DNA of 64,000 bases from Limnomonas spitsbergensis (taxonomy: Eukaryota > Chlorophyta > Chlorophyceae > Chlamydomonadales): NCBI GenBank assembly GCA_037349105.1, contig JAYJMM010000042.1, forward strand, positions 1,467,501 to 1,531,500, given 5' to 3'. The notes beneath the pieces were generated by a model. That model had not been told where the DNA came from. It worked only from the letters and a program-made list of their open reading frames with translations, and made no database searches. This document shows, one piece after another, positions 20,497 to 35,400 of this stretch; position 1 is the first letter of the stretch; every line of letters begins with the position of its first letter. Both the position numbers and the translations under genes were made by a program.

Positions 20497-23400
20497 CTGC
20501 AACAAGAATGAGGCCAAAGAGGCATGCTTGTTATTGTAGAGCACATCTTGCATTCCATTGTCCTTCTTAATTTTCCTAGGAGGCATCCAACCGAACTCTT
20601 TTGCACCCACGTCATGTTTTATGGCTGGGGCTCATCTTCTGCACTATGGGGTTCATTCCCACGCTACTGCTCGGTGGTTGTGTGTTGGTTGCTTGCCCAG
20701 GGGGGTCACTGGTTTTCGCTCGCTGTCCTAGCGTATTTAGTGCCTGTACCGGTTTACGGGCACAACTCCCTTGCATCAAATGTGATGCCCCGTTCAACTG
20801 TAAAAACTTCACAAACTTCACAAACTTCACGTTGCGAGCGCTTGCTGACATGAGCAGCATGTCACGCTCTGTGGAAGCCTAGGTGACTACCTGCCCTTGA
20901 ACGGGGCAGCAACAACAGTAACGTGCTAGCCATTTGTGGACCAAACGTGTTTTTAGCAAAACCAAAGGGCAAGTTGCAGAGTCATACAATGGGTCTAGGA
21001 TCTCAGAGGCTGAGCCGGAGTCCATTTTCGTCCTCCGTTTTTTTCTTCGAGCTGGAGACGAGTTACATTTCTGTCAGGTTTCCCTGTTAGTGTGAAGAGT
21101 GTGATGTTTTGAGATATGACTTGCTAACTCTTAACCATGTATGCATCACCCGAGGCCTCACAGCAACTGAGCGGCAACAATTATAAGCTTGTCATTGGTG
21201 GACCAAGACTGTCCCCCAAGAGTCAGCCAGATGCATGACGTGAGGGCATCGGGCTTCACCATGCTCATCTCAGAATTTCAGTCCCTCAGGATCTCAAGAA
21301 CAACCCAGGAGACAAAGCACAGATGCATAGTATTGTTTGTTGTGGGGCAACAAATCTCCAATTCTGCTCCATCACAGCGTACGACCGTGACAGCCTAGTG
21401 CCATTATTTGCTTTAATATAACTTGCATGTGTACTCTAAACTTTTTAATCAAATTTCGTTTATTTTTACGTTAGGTAATATTATTTATTTATTTGCGTTA
21501 CTGTGCAGGGCAAGGTGATTGCTGCTTGTGCCAGCGGCTGTAAGCCAGCTCAAGTTTAGTCCCTGTGGTTTCACCAGTGCTTATCCAAAGGCCTACCGGA
21601 GTGGGTCTGGTGCACCCAACAAAAAACACAATAAACACAGCTTCGCCACCTGTAATGGTCACCTGCCTCCTGCGGCCTGTCCCTCTTTTCTGGTTAGGAG
21701 ATTCTCATGCATTTAAGGCCCGATAAAGGCCCGTTGGACCAAACCTGGACGGCCTGCAGCCCGATCAGCATGGCTGGCCGCTGTTGGGGCCTCCAGCCGG
21801 AGGCTGGAAAACGACCGGTGCGCAGCTTGCAGCGATTCATAGGTATAGCCTCCCCAAGGCTGAAAGATAAACCAGAACTGGAGAGGAAAATGTATAAAAA
21901 AACTTAAGCCGAATAATGTGCATCTCATAATCGCACCTTTGATAAATCCAGGAAAAAGAGCTTGCCTGGGTGCAAGGCCTTTCATGGTCACATGCCCCAT
22001 GGGATGCTATGTGGACACGGGTGTCCCAGTGCTTCTTTTAGCGCGCTTCAGCTACAATTCAGCTACATCACGGCCTACGGCCGTGGGGGCCTGGGGCAGC
22101 AAGTCCTGCTGCTTGGGCCACCGGCCCTAGGTTGGTCAAGATAATGTCCCAACTGGCCCAGTGTTTGCGGCCCCCTACGGGTGTTCCCGTGCCCACTAAT
22201 AGAAACACTGGGGTATCCCCCTAGACCCAAGGCTGATGTTTGAAATTAATGTGCATCTCATAATCGCACCTGTGATAAATCCAGGAGAAAGAGCTTGCAT
22301 GGGTGCGAGGCCTTTCATGGTCACATCCCCCATGGGATGCTTAGTGGACACGGGTATCCCCCTAGAGGCCTAGACCCAAGGATGAATTTTGAAAATAATT
22401 AATGGTCGCCAGAAGTAGTGATTCCCTGGGAGGGATCATGCCGCAGGTGCCGAAATTTCCCTGATCCTAATTATTTTGAGTTTTTTCGTTACTGTGCGAC
22501 TAAACCCCGGCTTCACCGAATCAATTTTTTCCTTACCACTACGACTCGTAACCAATAACCACCTGAAGAATCACTGAGGATAACCAAGACAGAAGTACAA
22601 GAAGTACTAGAAAGGTGCAAGAGGCAAAGCTTACCGATGCCAAGCCCTTGGTGGGGGTCAGTGAGCCGTCCTTGCCTCCAAACTCAATGCCGATCATCAG
22701 GCCTCGGCCACGCACATCAATAATGGTGGGGAACTTTGCCGCAAGTGCAAGGATACCTGTCCACAAGACAATACGGACAGAGGGTGGTAATAGGGTGAGA
22801 ATGGGGTGGGATTAGGGTGGGATTAGGGTGAATTTGGGTAGGATTACGGTGAGAATAGTGTGCGTGGTGCATGGTCTCAACCGCTTTCCCTGGCCCTTCC
22901 TCCAGCAGCTCAGCATCACTCATGCTGCCCTATGTGAAGACCAGGCCCCATGCACCTTGCACCGTCCCCTCGCCCCATGCTCCAAGCACTGTCCCCATGA
23001 CCCATGTGCCATGTCACGACCTAAAGACCCACAGTTGTGAACCTGGTCCCTTCGTTTGGCCACATTCTTCAGCAAGTCAGCATTACTGACGATGACCCAT
23101 ACCCCATGCCCCATGTGCCATCCCCATGCAGCCATGCACTCACCCTTTGGAAGTTGGACTCTTTGTTCAGCCGCATTCGTCTGTAAGTCGGCATAACTGA
23201 TGCTGCCCCATGCCCCATGCCCCAGGTTCCATGCCTCAAAGGCCAAGCGCCATCACCAAATGGCCATGCACCCACCCTTACGTACATCGGACTGCTTGGT
23301 CAGCCGCATCCTTCAAAAAGTCTGCATTGCCCTGTGCACCGTGCTTCATACATCGACGCCATGCACCCACCTGCGTGATCTGAAATCAGCCATCGCTGCA

Positions 23401-26400
23401 TTCTTTAGCATGACACAAGATGCCCCATGAGCCATGTGATGCACCCATGTACCCGCCCTTTGTACACATCATGCCCCATGCGGCCCTGCCTCATGCGCCA
23501 TGCATCCTCCCCATGCACCCACCCTTTGTGAACTGGACCCCGCGGTCGGTCGCATTCTTCAGCAAGTTCTCCTTGTCGATCACATCGATGGTTGCCACAG
23601 CCGCAGCGCAGGCAACAGCATTCCCGCCGTAGGTGCCGCCCTGATCACAAGAAAAGCAGGGTGTGCAAGTTCTTTAGCATTGGCCCCAAGTGTGTCGTAA
23701 GCGCCCCCATCTTAGGAAAGGAAGGTGTGCAAGGGTCGTGGAAGTGGAACATTCCCGCCACATGCGCAGAAGAGAACAGCGGGACACGTTGTTGACTAGG
23801 CCTAAGGCGGGCAGGCTGGGCGTGCATGTGCTGACTGCTTAGGGAGCTGCCAGGATACTTGCCGGTCCCCAGGCGAATGTATCATACATTCATATATTCA
23901 TATCCCTGAAATGCCGCCTGACACACCGGCCACCAGGTAGCAAGGAAGAGGAAATACGGCTCGGTCAAACGGTCAAAATGGCCGGACTGGTCAGGAAATG
24001 GCCGATACAGTGTTGTAACATGGTACGGTACTGGTAAACGGTGAAGAACAGTACGGGATTTGGGCCCAAACGGTCGTACTGAGTAACCCTGCCGCCCACC
24101 GGGTAGCAAGGAACAGGAAGTCTGCACAGGGGGATGGCTCTCGAGCAACGGAGCAGCGAGGGGAAGTGGGCAGGGGTTGTACGGTTTCACCCAGGCAGAG
24201 TGATTCGGACCACTCATTGGGCATTTAGTAAAACTTGCCTAGGGACATTTTGCAGAGCTGATTAAGGGTAGGCCCTCATGGGGGCTTGTGGATGACCTGG
24301 CTGATACATGCAAGCTGCTTTGCACCCAGACGGGTTTAGGGTTGAGGACTTTTAAGGGTGCAGGATCTTGACCCGGCTGAATGCCTTGTATGCCAGCACA
24401 TGCAGGAATTGGGGTTCAGGGTTACGACCTGAACCCTATCAGAGATTGACTTGCGGGCCAGTGCAAACAGGGTTTAGGGCTTCAATCCTCAACCCCAAAT
24501 CCTGAACCCCCTTGAATGTGCAAAATGGGTGCAAAATCAAGATCCTAAACCCTAGAAGAGCTTGCATGGTTGCAGGACTAAGATCCTGTACCCTAGAATT
24601 GCTGGCATGCTTGCAGGACTAAGATCCTAAACCCTAGAAGTGCTGGCATGCTTGCAGGACTAAGATCCTAAACCCTAGAAGTGCTGGCATGCTTGCAGGA
24701 CTAAGATCCTAAACCCTAGAAGTGCTGGCATGCTTGCAGGACTAAGATCCTAAACCCTAGAAGTGCTGGCATGCTTGCAGGACTAAGATCCTAAACCCTA
24801 GAAGTGCTGGCATGCTTGCAGGACTAAGATCCTAAACCCTAGAAGTGCTGGAATACTTGCAAGACTAAGATCCTAAACCCTAGAAGTGCTGGCATGCTTG
24901 CAGGACTAAGATCCCAAACCCTAGAAGTGCTGGCATGCTTGCAAGACTAAGATCCTAAACCCTAGAAGTGCTGGCATGCTTGCAGGACTAAGATCCTAAA
25001 CCCTAGAAGTGCTGGCATGCTTGCAGGACTAAAATCCTAAACCCTAGAAGTGCTGGCATGCTTGCAGGGCTAAGATCCTAAACCCTAGAAGTGCTGGCAT
25101 GCTTGCAGGACTAAGATCCTAAACCCTAGAAGTGCTGGCATGGTTGCAGGACTAAGAACCTAAACCCTAGAAGTGCTGGCATGCTTGCAGGACTAAGATC
25201 CTAAACCCTAGAAGTACTGGCATGCTTGCAGGACTAAGATCCTAAACCCTAGAAGTGCTGGCATGGTTGCAGGACTAAGATCCTAAACCCTAGAAGTGCT
25301 GGCATGCTTGCAGGGCTAAGATCCCAAACCCTAGAAGTGCTGGCATGCTTACAGGGCTAAGATCCTAAACCCTAGAAGTGCTGGCATGCTTGCAGGACTA
25401 AGATCCTAAACCCTAGAAGTGCTGGCATGGTTGCAGGACTAAGATCCGAATCCCTAAAAGTGCTGGCATGCTTGCAGGACTAAGATCCTAAACCCTAGAA
25501 GTACTGGCATGCTTGCAGGACTAAGATCCTAAACCCTAGAAGTGCTGGCATGCTTGCAGGACTAAGATCCTAAACCCTAGAAGTGCTGGCATGCTTGCAG
25601 GACTAAGATCCTAAACCCTAGAAGTGCTGGCAGGGACCCCGCATCCCCACTTGCAGGACTAAGATCCTGAACCCTACAAGTGCTGACATGCTTGCAGGAC
25701 TAAGATCCTAAACCCTAAAAGTGCTGGCATGCTTGCAGGACTAAGATCCTAAACCCTAGAAGTGCTGGCATGCTTGCAGGACTAAGATCCTAAACCCTAG
25801 AAGTGCTGGCATGCTTGCAGGACTAAGATCCTAAACCCTAGATGTGCTGGCATGCTTGCAGGACTAAGATCCTAAACCCTAGAAGTGCTGGCAAGGACCC
25901 CACATCCCCACTTGCAGGACTAAGATCCTAAACCCTAGATGTGCTGACAAGGACCCCACATCCCCACTTGCAGGACTAAGATCCTAAACCCTAGATGTGC
26001 TGGCAGGGACCCCACATCCCCACTTGCAGGACTAAGATCATAAACCCTAGATCTGCTGGCATGCTTGCAGGACTAAGATCCTAAACCCTAGAAGTGCTGG
26101 CAAGGACCCCACATCCCCACTTGCAGGACTAAGATCATAAACCCTAGATGTGCTGACAAGGACCCCACATCCCCACTGGCAGGACTAAGATCCTAAACCC
26201 TAGAAGTGCTGGCAAGGACCCCACATCCCCACTTGCAGGACTAAGATCCTAAACCCTAGATGTGCTGACAAGGACCCCACATCCCCACTTGCAGGACTAA
26301 GATCCTAAACCCTAGATGTGCTGGCAGGGACCCCACATCCCCACTTGCAGGACTAAGCTCCTAAACCCTAGATGTGCTGGCAAGGACCCCACATCCACAC

Positions 26401-29400
26401 TTGCAGGACTAAGCTCCTAAACCCTAGATGTGCTGGCAAGGACCCCACATCCCCACTTGCAGGACTAAGATCCTAAACCCTAGATGTGCTGGCAAGGACC
26501 CCACATCCCCACTGGCAGGACTAAGATCCTAAACCCTAGATGTGCTGGCAAGGACCCCACATCCCCACTTGCAGGACTAAGATCCTTAACCCTAGATGTG
26601 CTGGCAAGGACCCCACATACCCACTTGCAGGACTAAGATCCTAAACCCTAGATGTGCTGGCAAGGACCCCACATCCCCACTTGCAGGACTAAGCTCCTAA
26701 ACCCTAGAAGTGCTGGCAAGGACCCCACATCCCCACTTGCAGGACTAAGATCCTAAACCCTAGAAGTGCTGGCAAGGACCCCACATTCCCACTTGCAGGA
26801 CTAAGATCCTAAACCCTAGATGTGCTGGCAAGGACCCCACATCCCCACTTGCAGGACTAAGCTCCTAAACTCTAGAAGTGCTGGCAAGGACCCCACATCC
26901 CCACTTGCAAGAATAAAATCCTTAACCCTAGAAGTGCTGGCAAGGACCCCACATCCCCACCTGTTTTTTTCCGGAGCTGTCACCTGCGGCATGGTTCCCC
27001 CAGCCTCCAAATACTTGACGCGTCATCTCACGGGTTTGTTTCCAGGCAACACACTGCCCTGATAGAGACCCCCTCCCAAATCCTGGAGGAGCATGACCCC
27101 TTCCTTGCATTGACAACAAAGCACATATTCAACCGGACTGAGCTTCCCTTTCACACAAACCATGGTGCCGGGTTGAGGGTTTAAGGTTTACTTGAACCCT
27201 AAACTCTTCACGGACTTGGGGCACAAGTTTTCCTTTGAGGCACTCTTACCATGGTGCCCGGCGCCATCTTGTCGAAGGCATCTGCACGCGTTGCCAAACC
27301 TGCCAGGGGGTACCCGCTTGCAATGCCCTGTGTGCGAGGGGGGGAGGGAGGGAGGGCGCGGAAGGTTCAAGGTTCAGGATGAGCGCGGAAGTGATCAAAG
27401 TGTTTTCGGCTTTGGAGATTCAGAGCCAGTGTGGGAGGTTTGGAAAAGTGTGTGAATGTTTGAAAAAATGTGGGAGGTGTGGAAAATGTGTGACTGCAGT
27501 GGTTGTGAAGGGTGGACAGGGCTCGATGTTAGGGGCTTCGTGGTTTAGGGTGGCAAAGAGTTTAGGGTTAAGGGTGAAGGGTGGTAAACAAGCTTCCAAA
27601 GTTGGTAGCATTTTGGAAGCTCACCTTGGTGAATGTCAAGAAGAACACGCTAAAGAGCTTGACAGATACTTCCAGCCCTCCATTGCATTGAGTATTCATT
27701 CAGTCCACTTTTTGAAGTTACAAAAGTCACGGGGGTCGGCAGCAGTGAGGTTACTGAGGTGGTTTCAGCCACCCAGGCAAAAAGCCTGCCATTGCACATC
27801 CAAGGCAGACTTTGACATAAGAGACTTGGGCTAAGCCCACCAGTAAAAACACAGAGATTTCCGAGGGGGGGGAACTTTTCAAAGACAAAGACAAACAAGC
27901 TTTTGTAGCAGGGAGGTGGCCTCAGCCCACCTTAGCAAAGATCAGGATGTCTGGGCGCATGTCACCGCCATCGAACTGCTGGTGTCCCCACCACTTGCCG
28001 GTCCGTGCTGCGCCCGACTGAACCTGCACGCCCACAATTGAGAAGCATTGGGTGCCAGTACTGCGCCTGATTAAACCTGCACACCCGGAGTAAATAATCA
28101 TGTGTGTGTACTGCGCCTGATTAAACCTGCACACCCGGAGTAAATAATCATGTGTGTGTACTGCACCTGATTAAACCTGCACACCCGGAGTAAATAATCA
28201 TGTGTGTGTACTGCACCTGATTAAACCTGCACACCCGGAGTAAATAATCATGTGTGTGTACTGCACCTGATTAAACCTGCACACCCGGAGTAAATAATCA
28301 TGTGTGTGTACTGCGCCTGATTAAACCTGCACACCCGGAGTAAATAATCATGTGCCAGTACTGCGCCTGATTAAACCTGCACACCCGGAGTAAATAATCA
28401 TGTGTGTGTACTGCACCTGATTAAACCTGCACACCCGGAGTAAATAATCATGTGTGTGTACTGCGCCTGATTAAACCTGCACACCCGGAGTAAATAATCA
28501 TGTGTGTGTACTGCGCCTGATTAAACCTGCACGCCCGGAGTAAATAATCATGTGTGTGTACTGCACCTGATTAAACTTGCGCACCCGGAGTAGATAATCA
28601 TGTGTGTGTACTGCGCCTGATTAAACCTGCACACCCGGAGTAAATAATCATGTGTGTGTACTGCACCTGATTAAACCTGCACACCCGGAGTAAATAATCA
28701 TGTGTGTGTACTGCGCCTGATTAAACCTGCACACCCGGAGTAAATAATCATGTGTGTGTACTGCGCCTGATTAAACCTGCACACCCGGAGTAAATAATCA
28801 TGTGCCAGTACTGCGCCTGATTAAACCTGCACACCCGGAGTAAATAATCATGTGTGTGTACTGCGCCTGATTAAACCTGCACACCCGGAGTAAATAATCA
28901 TGTGTGTGTACTGCGCCTGATTAAACCTGCGCACCCGGAGTAAATAATCATGTGTGTGTACTGCGCCTGATTAAACCTGCGCACCCGGAGTAAATAATCA
29001 TGTGTGTGTACTGCGCCTGATTAAACCTGCACACCCGGAGTAAATAATCATGTGTGTGTACTGCGCCTGATTAAACCTGCGCACCCGGAGTAAATAATCA
29101 TGTGTGTGTACTGCGCCTGATTAAACCTGCACACCCGGAGTAAATAATCATGTGTGTGTACTGCGCCTGATTAAACCTGCACACCCAGAGTAAATAATCA
29201 TGTGTGTGTACTGCGCCTGATTAAACCTGCGCACCCGGAGTAGATAATCATGTGTGTGTACTGCGCCTGATTAAACCTGCGCACCCGGAGTAAATAATCA
29301 TGTGTGTGTACTGCGCCTGATTAAACCTGCGCACCCGGAGTAAATAATCATGTGTGTGTACTGCGCCTGATTAAACCTGCGCACCCGGAGTAAATAATCA

Positions 29401-32400
29401 TGTGTGTGTACCGCCTGATTAAACCTGCACACCCGGAGTAGATAATCATGTGTGTGTACTGCGCCTGATTAAACCTGCACACCCGGAGTAAATAATCATG
29501 TGTGTGTACTGCGCCTGATTAAACCTGCACACCCGGAGTAAATAATCATGTGTGTGTACTGCGCCTGATTAAACCTGCGCACCCGGAGTAAATAATCATG
29601 TGTGTGTACTGCGCCTGATTAAACCTGCACACCCGGAGTAAATAATCATGTGTGTGTACTGCGCCTGATTAAACCTGCGCACCCGGAGTAAATAATCATG
29701 TGTGTGTACTGCGCCTGATTAAACCTGCACACCCGGAGTAAATAATCATGTGTGTGTACTGCGCCTGATTAAACCTGCGCACCCGGAGTAAATAATCATG
29801 TGTGTGTACTGCGCCTGATTAAACCTGCACACCCGGAGTAAATAATCATGTGTGTGTACTGCGCCTGATTAAACCTGCGCACCCGGAGTAAATAATCATG
29901 TGTGTGTACTGCGCCTGATTAAACCTGCGCACCCGGAGTAAATAATCATGTGTGTGTACTGCGCCTGATTAAACCTGCACACCCGGAGTAAATAATCATG
30001 TGTGTGTACTGCGCCTGATTAAACCTGCGCACCCGGAGTAAATAATCATGTGTGTGTACTGCGCCTGATTAAACCTGCGCACCCGGAGTAAATAATCATG
30101 TGTGTGTACTGCGCCTGATTAAACCTGCGCACCCGGAGTAAATAATCATGTGTGTGTACTGCGCCTGATTAAACCTGCACACCCGGAGTAGATAATCATG
30201 TGTGTGTACTGCGCCTGATTAAACCTGCACACCCGGAGTAAATAATCATGTGCCAGTACTGCGCCTGATTAAACCTGCACACCCGGAGTAGATAATCATG
30301 TGTGTGTACTGCGCCTGATTAAACCTGCACACCCGGAGTAAATAATCATGTGCCAGTACTGCGCCTGATTAAACCTGCACACCCGGAGTAAATAATCATG
30401 TGTGTGTACTGCGCCTGATTAAACCTGCACACCCGGAGTAAATAATCATGTGCCAGTACTGCGCCTGATTAAACCTGCACACCCGGAGTAAATAATCATG
30501 TGTGTGTACTGCGCCTGATTAAACCTGCACACCCGGAGTAAATAATCATGTGTGTGTACTGCGCCTGATTAAACCTGCGCACCCGGAGTAAATAATCATG
30601 TGTGTGTACTGCGCCTGATTAAACCTGCACACCCGGAGTAAATAATCATGTGTGTGTACTGCGCCTGATTAAACCTGCACACCCGGAGGAAATAATCATG
30701 TGTGTGTACTGCGCCTGATTAAACCTGCGCACCCGGAGTAAATAATCATGTGTGTGTACTGCGCCTGATTAAACCTGCACACCCGGAGTAAATAATCATG
30801 TGTGTGTACTGCGCCTGATTAAACCTGCACACCCGGAGTAAATAATCATGTGTGTGTACTGCGCCTGATTAAACCTGCGCACCCGGAGTAGATAATCATG
30901 TGTGTGTACTGCGCCTGATTAAACCTGCGCACCCGGAGTAGATAATCATGTGTGTGTACTGCGCCTGATTAAACCTGCGCACCCGGAGTAAATAATCATG
31001 TGTGTGTACTGCGCCTGATTAAACCTGCGCACCCGGAGTAGATAATCATGTGTGTGTACTGCGCCTGATTAAACCTGCGCACCCGGAGTAGATAATCATG
31101 TGCCAGTACTGCGCCTGATTAAACCTGCGCACCCGGAGTAGATAATCATGTGTGTGTACTGCACCTGATTAAACCTGCACACCCGGAGTAAATAATCATG
31201 TGTGTGTACTGCGCCTGATCAAACCTGCACACCCGGAGTAAATAATCATGTGCCAGTACTGCGCCTGATTAAACCTGCACACACGGAGTAAATAATCATG
31301 TGTGTGTACTGCACCTGATTAAACCTGCACACCCGGAGTAAATAATCATGTGTGTGTACTGCGCCTGATTAAACCTGCACACCCGGAGTAAATAATCATG
31401 TGTGTGTACTGCGCCTGATTAAACCTGCACGCCCGGAGTAAATAATCATGTGTGTGTACTGCACCTGATTAAACTTGCGCACCCGGAGTAGATAATCATG
31501 TGTGTGTACTGCGCCTGATTAAACCTGCACACCCGGAGTAAATAATCATGTGTGTGTACTGCACCTGATTAAACCTGCACACCCGGAGTAAATAATCATG
31601 TGTGTGTACTGCGCCTGATTAAACCTGCACACCCGGAGTAAATAATCATGTGTGTGTACTGCGCCTGATTAAACCTGCACACCCGGAGTAAATAATCATG
31701 TGCCAGTACTGCGCCTGATTAAACCTGCACACCCGGAGTAAATAATCATGTGTGTGTACTGCGCCTGATTAAACCTGCACACCCGGAGTAAATAATCATG
31801 TGTGTGTACTGCGCCTGATTAAACCTGCGCACCCGGAGTAAATAATCATGTGTGTGTACTGCGCCTGATTAAACCTGCGCACCCGGAGTAAATAATCATG
31901 TGTGTGTACTGCGCCTGATTAAACCTGCACACCCGGAGTAAATAATCATGTGTGTGTACTGCGCCTGATTAAACCTGCGCACCCGGAGTAAATAATCATG
32001 TGTGTGTACTGCGCCTGATTAAACCTGCACACCCGGAGTAAATAATCATGTGTGTGTACTGCGCCTGATTAAACCTGCACACCCAGAGTAAATAATCATG
32101 TGTGTGTACTGCGCCTGATTAAACCTGCGCACCCGGAGTAGATAATCATGTGTGTGTACTGCGCCTGATTAAACCTGCGCACCCGGAGTAAATAATCATG
32201 TGTGTGTACTGCGCCTGATTAAACCTGCGCACCCGGAGTAAATAATCATGTGTGTGTACTGCGCCTGATTAAACCTGCGCACCCGGAGTAAATAATCATG
32301 TGTGTGTACCGCCTGATTAAACCTGCACACCCGGAGTAGATAATCATGTGTGTGTACTGCGCCTGATTAAACCTGCACACCCGGAGTAAATAATCATGTG

Positions 32401-35400
32401 TGTGTACTGCGCCTGATTAAACCTGCACACCCGGAGTAAATAATCATGTGTGTGTACTGCGCCTGATTAAACCTGCGCACCCGGAGTAAATAATCATGTG
32501 TGTGTACTGCGCCTGATTAAACCTGCACACCCGGAGTAAATAATCATGTGTGTGTACTGCGCCTGATTAAACCTGCACACCCGGAGTAAATAATCATGTG
32601 TGTGTACTGCGCCTGATTAAACCTGCGCACCCGAAGTAGATAATCATGTGTGTGTACTACGCCTGATTAAACCTGCGCACCCGGAGTAAATAATCATGTG
32701 TGTGTACTGCACCTGATTAAACCTGCACACCCGGAGTAAATAATCATGTGTGTGTACTGCGCCTGATTAAACCTGCACACCCGGAGTAAATAATCATGTG
32801 TGTGTACTGCGCCTGATTAAACCTGCACACCCGGAGTAAATAATCATGTGTGTGTACTGCGCCTGATTAAACCTGCGCACCCGGAGTAAATAATCATGTG
32901 TGTGTACTGCGCCTGATTAAACCTACACACCCGGAGTAAATAATCATGTGTGTGTACTGCGCCTGATTAAACCTGCGCACCCGGAGTAAATAATCATGTG
33001 CCAGTACTGCGCCTGATTAAACCTGCGCACCCGGAGTAAATAATCATGTGTGTGTACTGCGCCTGATTAAACCTGCACACCCGGAGTAAATAATCATGTG
33101 TGTGTACTGCGCCTGATTAAACCTGCACACCCGGAGTAAATAATCATGTGTGTGTACTGCGCCTGATTAAACCTGCGCACCCGGAGTAAATAATCATGTG
33201 TGTGTACTGCGCCTGATTAAACCTGCGCACCCGGAGTAGATAATCATGTGTGTGTACTGCGCCTGATTAAACCTGCACACCCGGAGTAAATAATCATGTG
33301 TGTGTACTGCGCCTGATTAAACCTGCGCACCCGGAGTAAATAATCATGTGTGTGTACTGCGCCTGATTAAACCTGCACACCCGGAGTAAATAATCATGTG
33401 TGTGTACTGCGCCTGATTAAACCTGCACACCCGGAGTAAATAATCATGTGTGTGTACTGCGCCTGATTAAACCTGCGCACCCGGAGTAAATAATCATGTG
33501 TGTGTACTGCGCCTGATTAAACCTGCGCACCCGGAGTAGATAATCATGTGTGTGTACTGCGCCTGATTAAACCTGCACACCCGGAGTAAATAATCATGTG
33601 TGTGTACTGCGCCTGATTAAACCTGCACACCCGGAGTAAATAATCATGTGTGTGTACTGCGCCTGATTAAACCTGCACACCCGGAGTAGATAATCATGTG
33701 TGTGTACTGCGCCTGATTAAACCTGCACACCCGGAGTAAATAATCATGTGTGTGTACTGCGCCTGATTAAACCTGCGCACCCGGAGTAAATAATCATGTG
33801 TGTGTACTGCACCTGATTAAACCTGCACACCCGGAGTAAATAATCATGTGTGTGTACTGCGCCTGATTAAACCTGCGCACCCGGAGTAAATAATCATGTG
33901 TGTGTACTGCACCTGATTAAACCTGCACACCCGGAGTAAATAATCATGTGTGTGTACTGCGCCTGATTAAACCTGCGCACCCGGAGTAAATAATCATGTG
34001 TGTGTACTGCGCCTGATTAAACCTGCACACCCGGAGTAAATAATCATGTGTGTGTACTGCGCCTGATTAAACCTGCGCACCCGGAGTAAATAATCATGTG
34101 TGTGTACTGCGCCTGATTAAACCTGCACACCCGGAGTAAATAATCATGTGTGTGTACTGCGCCTGATTAAACCTGCACACCCGGAGTAAATAATCATGTG
34201 TGTGTACTGCGCCTGATTAAACCTGCACACCCGGAGTAGATAATCATGTGCCAGTACTGCGCCTGATTAAACCTGCGCACCCGGAGTAGATAATCATGTG
34301 TGTGTACTGCGCCTGATTAAACCTGCGCACCCGGAGTAAATAATCATGTGTGTGTACTGCGCCTGATTAAACCTGCACACCCGGAGTAAATAATCATGTG
34401 TGTGTACTGCACCTGATTAAACCTGCACACCCGGAGTAAATAATCATGTGTGTGTACTGCGCCTGATTAAACCTGCGCACCCGGAGTAGATAATCATGTG
34501 TGTGTACTGCGCCTGATTAAACCTGCGCACCCGGAGTAAATAATCATGTGTGTGTACTGCGCCTGATTAAACCTGCGCACCCGGAGTAAATAATCATGTG
34601 TGTGTACTGCGCCTGATTAAACCTGCGCACCCGGAGTAGATAATCATGTGTGTGTACTGCGCCTGATTAAACCTGCACACCCGGAGTAAATAATCATGTG
34701 TGTGTACTGCGCCTGATTAAACCTGCACACCCGGAGTAAATAATCATGTGTGTGTACTGCGCCTGATTAAACCTGCGCACCCGGAGTAAATAATCATGTG
34801 TGTGTACTGCGCCTGATTAAACCTACACACCCGGAGTAAATAATCATGTGTGTGTACTGCGCCTGATTAAACCTGCGCACCCGGAGTAAATAATCATGTG
34901 TGTGTACTGCACCTGATTAAACCTGCACACCCGGAGTAAATAATCATGTGTGTGTACTGCGCCTGATTAAACCTGCGCACCCGGAGTAAATAATCATGTG
35001 TGTGTACTGCACCTGATTAAACCTGCACACCCGGAGTAAATAATCATGTGTGTGTACTGCGCCTGATTAAACCTGCGCACCCGGAGTAAATAATCATGTG
35101 TGTGTACTGCGCCTGATTAAACCTGCACACCCGGAGGAAATAATCATGTGTGTGTACTGCGCCTGATTAAACCTGCGCACCCGGAGTAAATAATCATGTG
35201 TGTGTACTGCGCCTGATTAAACCTGCACACCCGGAGTAAATAATCATGTGTGTGTACTGCGCCTGATTAAACCTGCACACCCGGAGTAAATAATCATGTG
35301 TGTGTACTGCGCCTGATTAAACCTGCGCACCCGGAGTAGATAATCATGTGCCAGTACTGCGCCTGATTAAACCTGCGCACCCGGAGTAGATAATCATGTG

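Noticed and set aside
20524..20853. Membrane protein suggested by a hydrophobic frame shared with 55319..55669
   Set aside because: Both are copies of one dispersed non-coding repeat; the frames differ between copies and the reading continues into unrelated flanks.
24541..26965. True interstitial telomere
   Set aside because: The telomere word occurs once per 41 or 56-bp unit and is degenerate, not an uninterrupted TTTAGGG tract, so it is a satellite containing telomere-like words.
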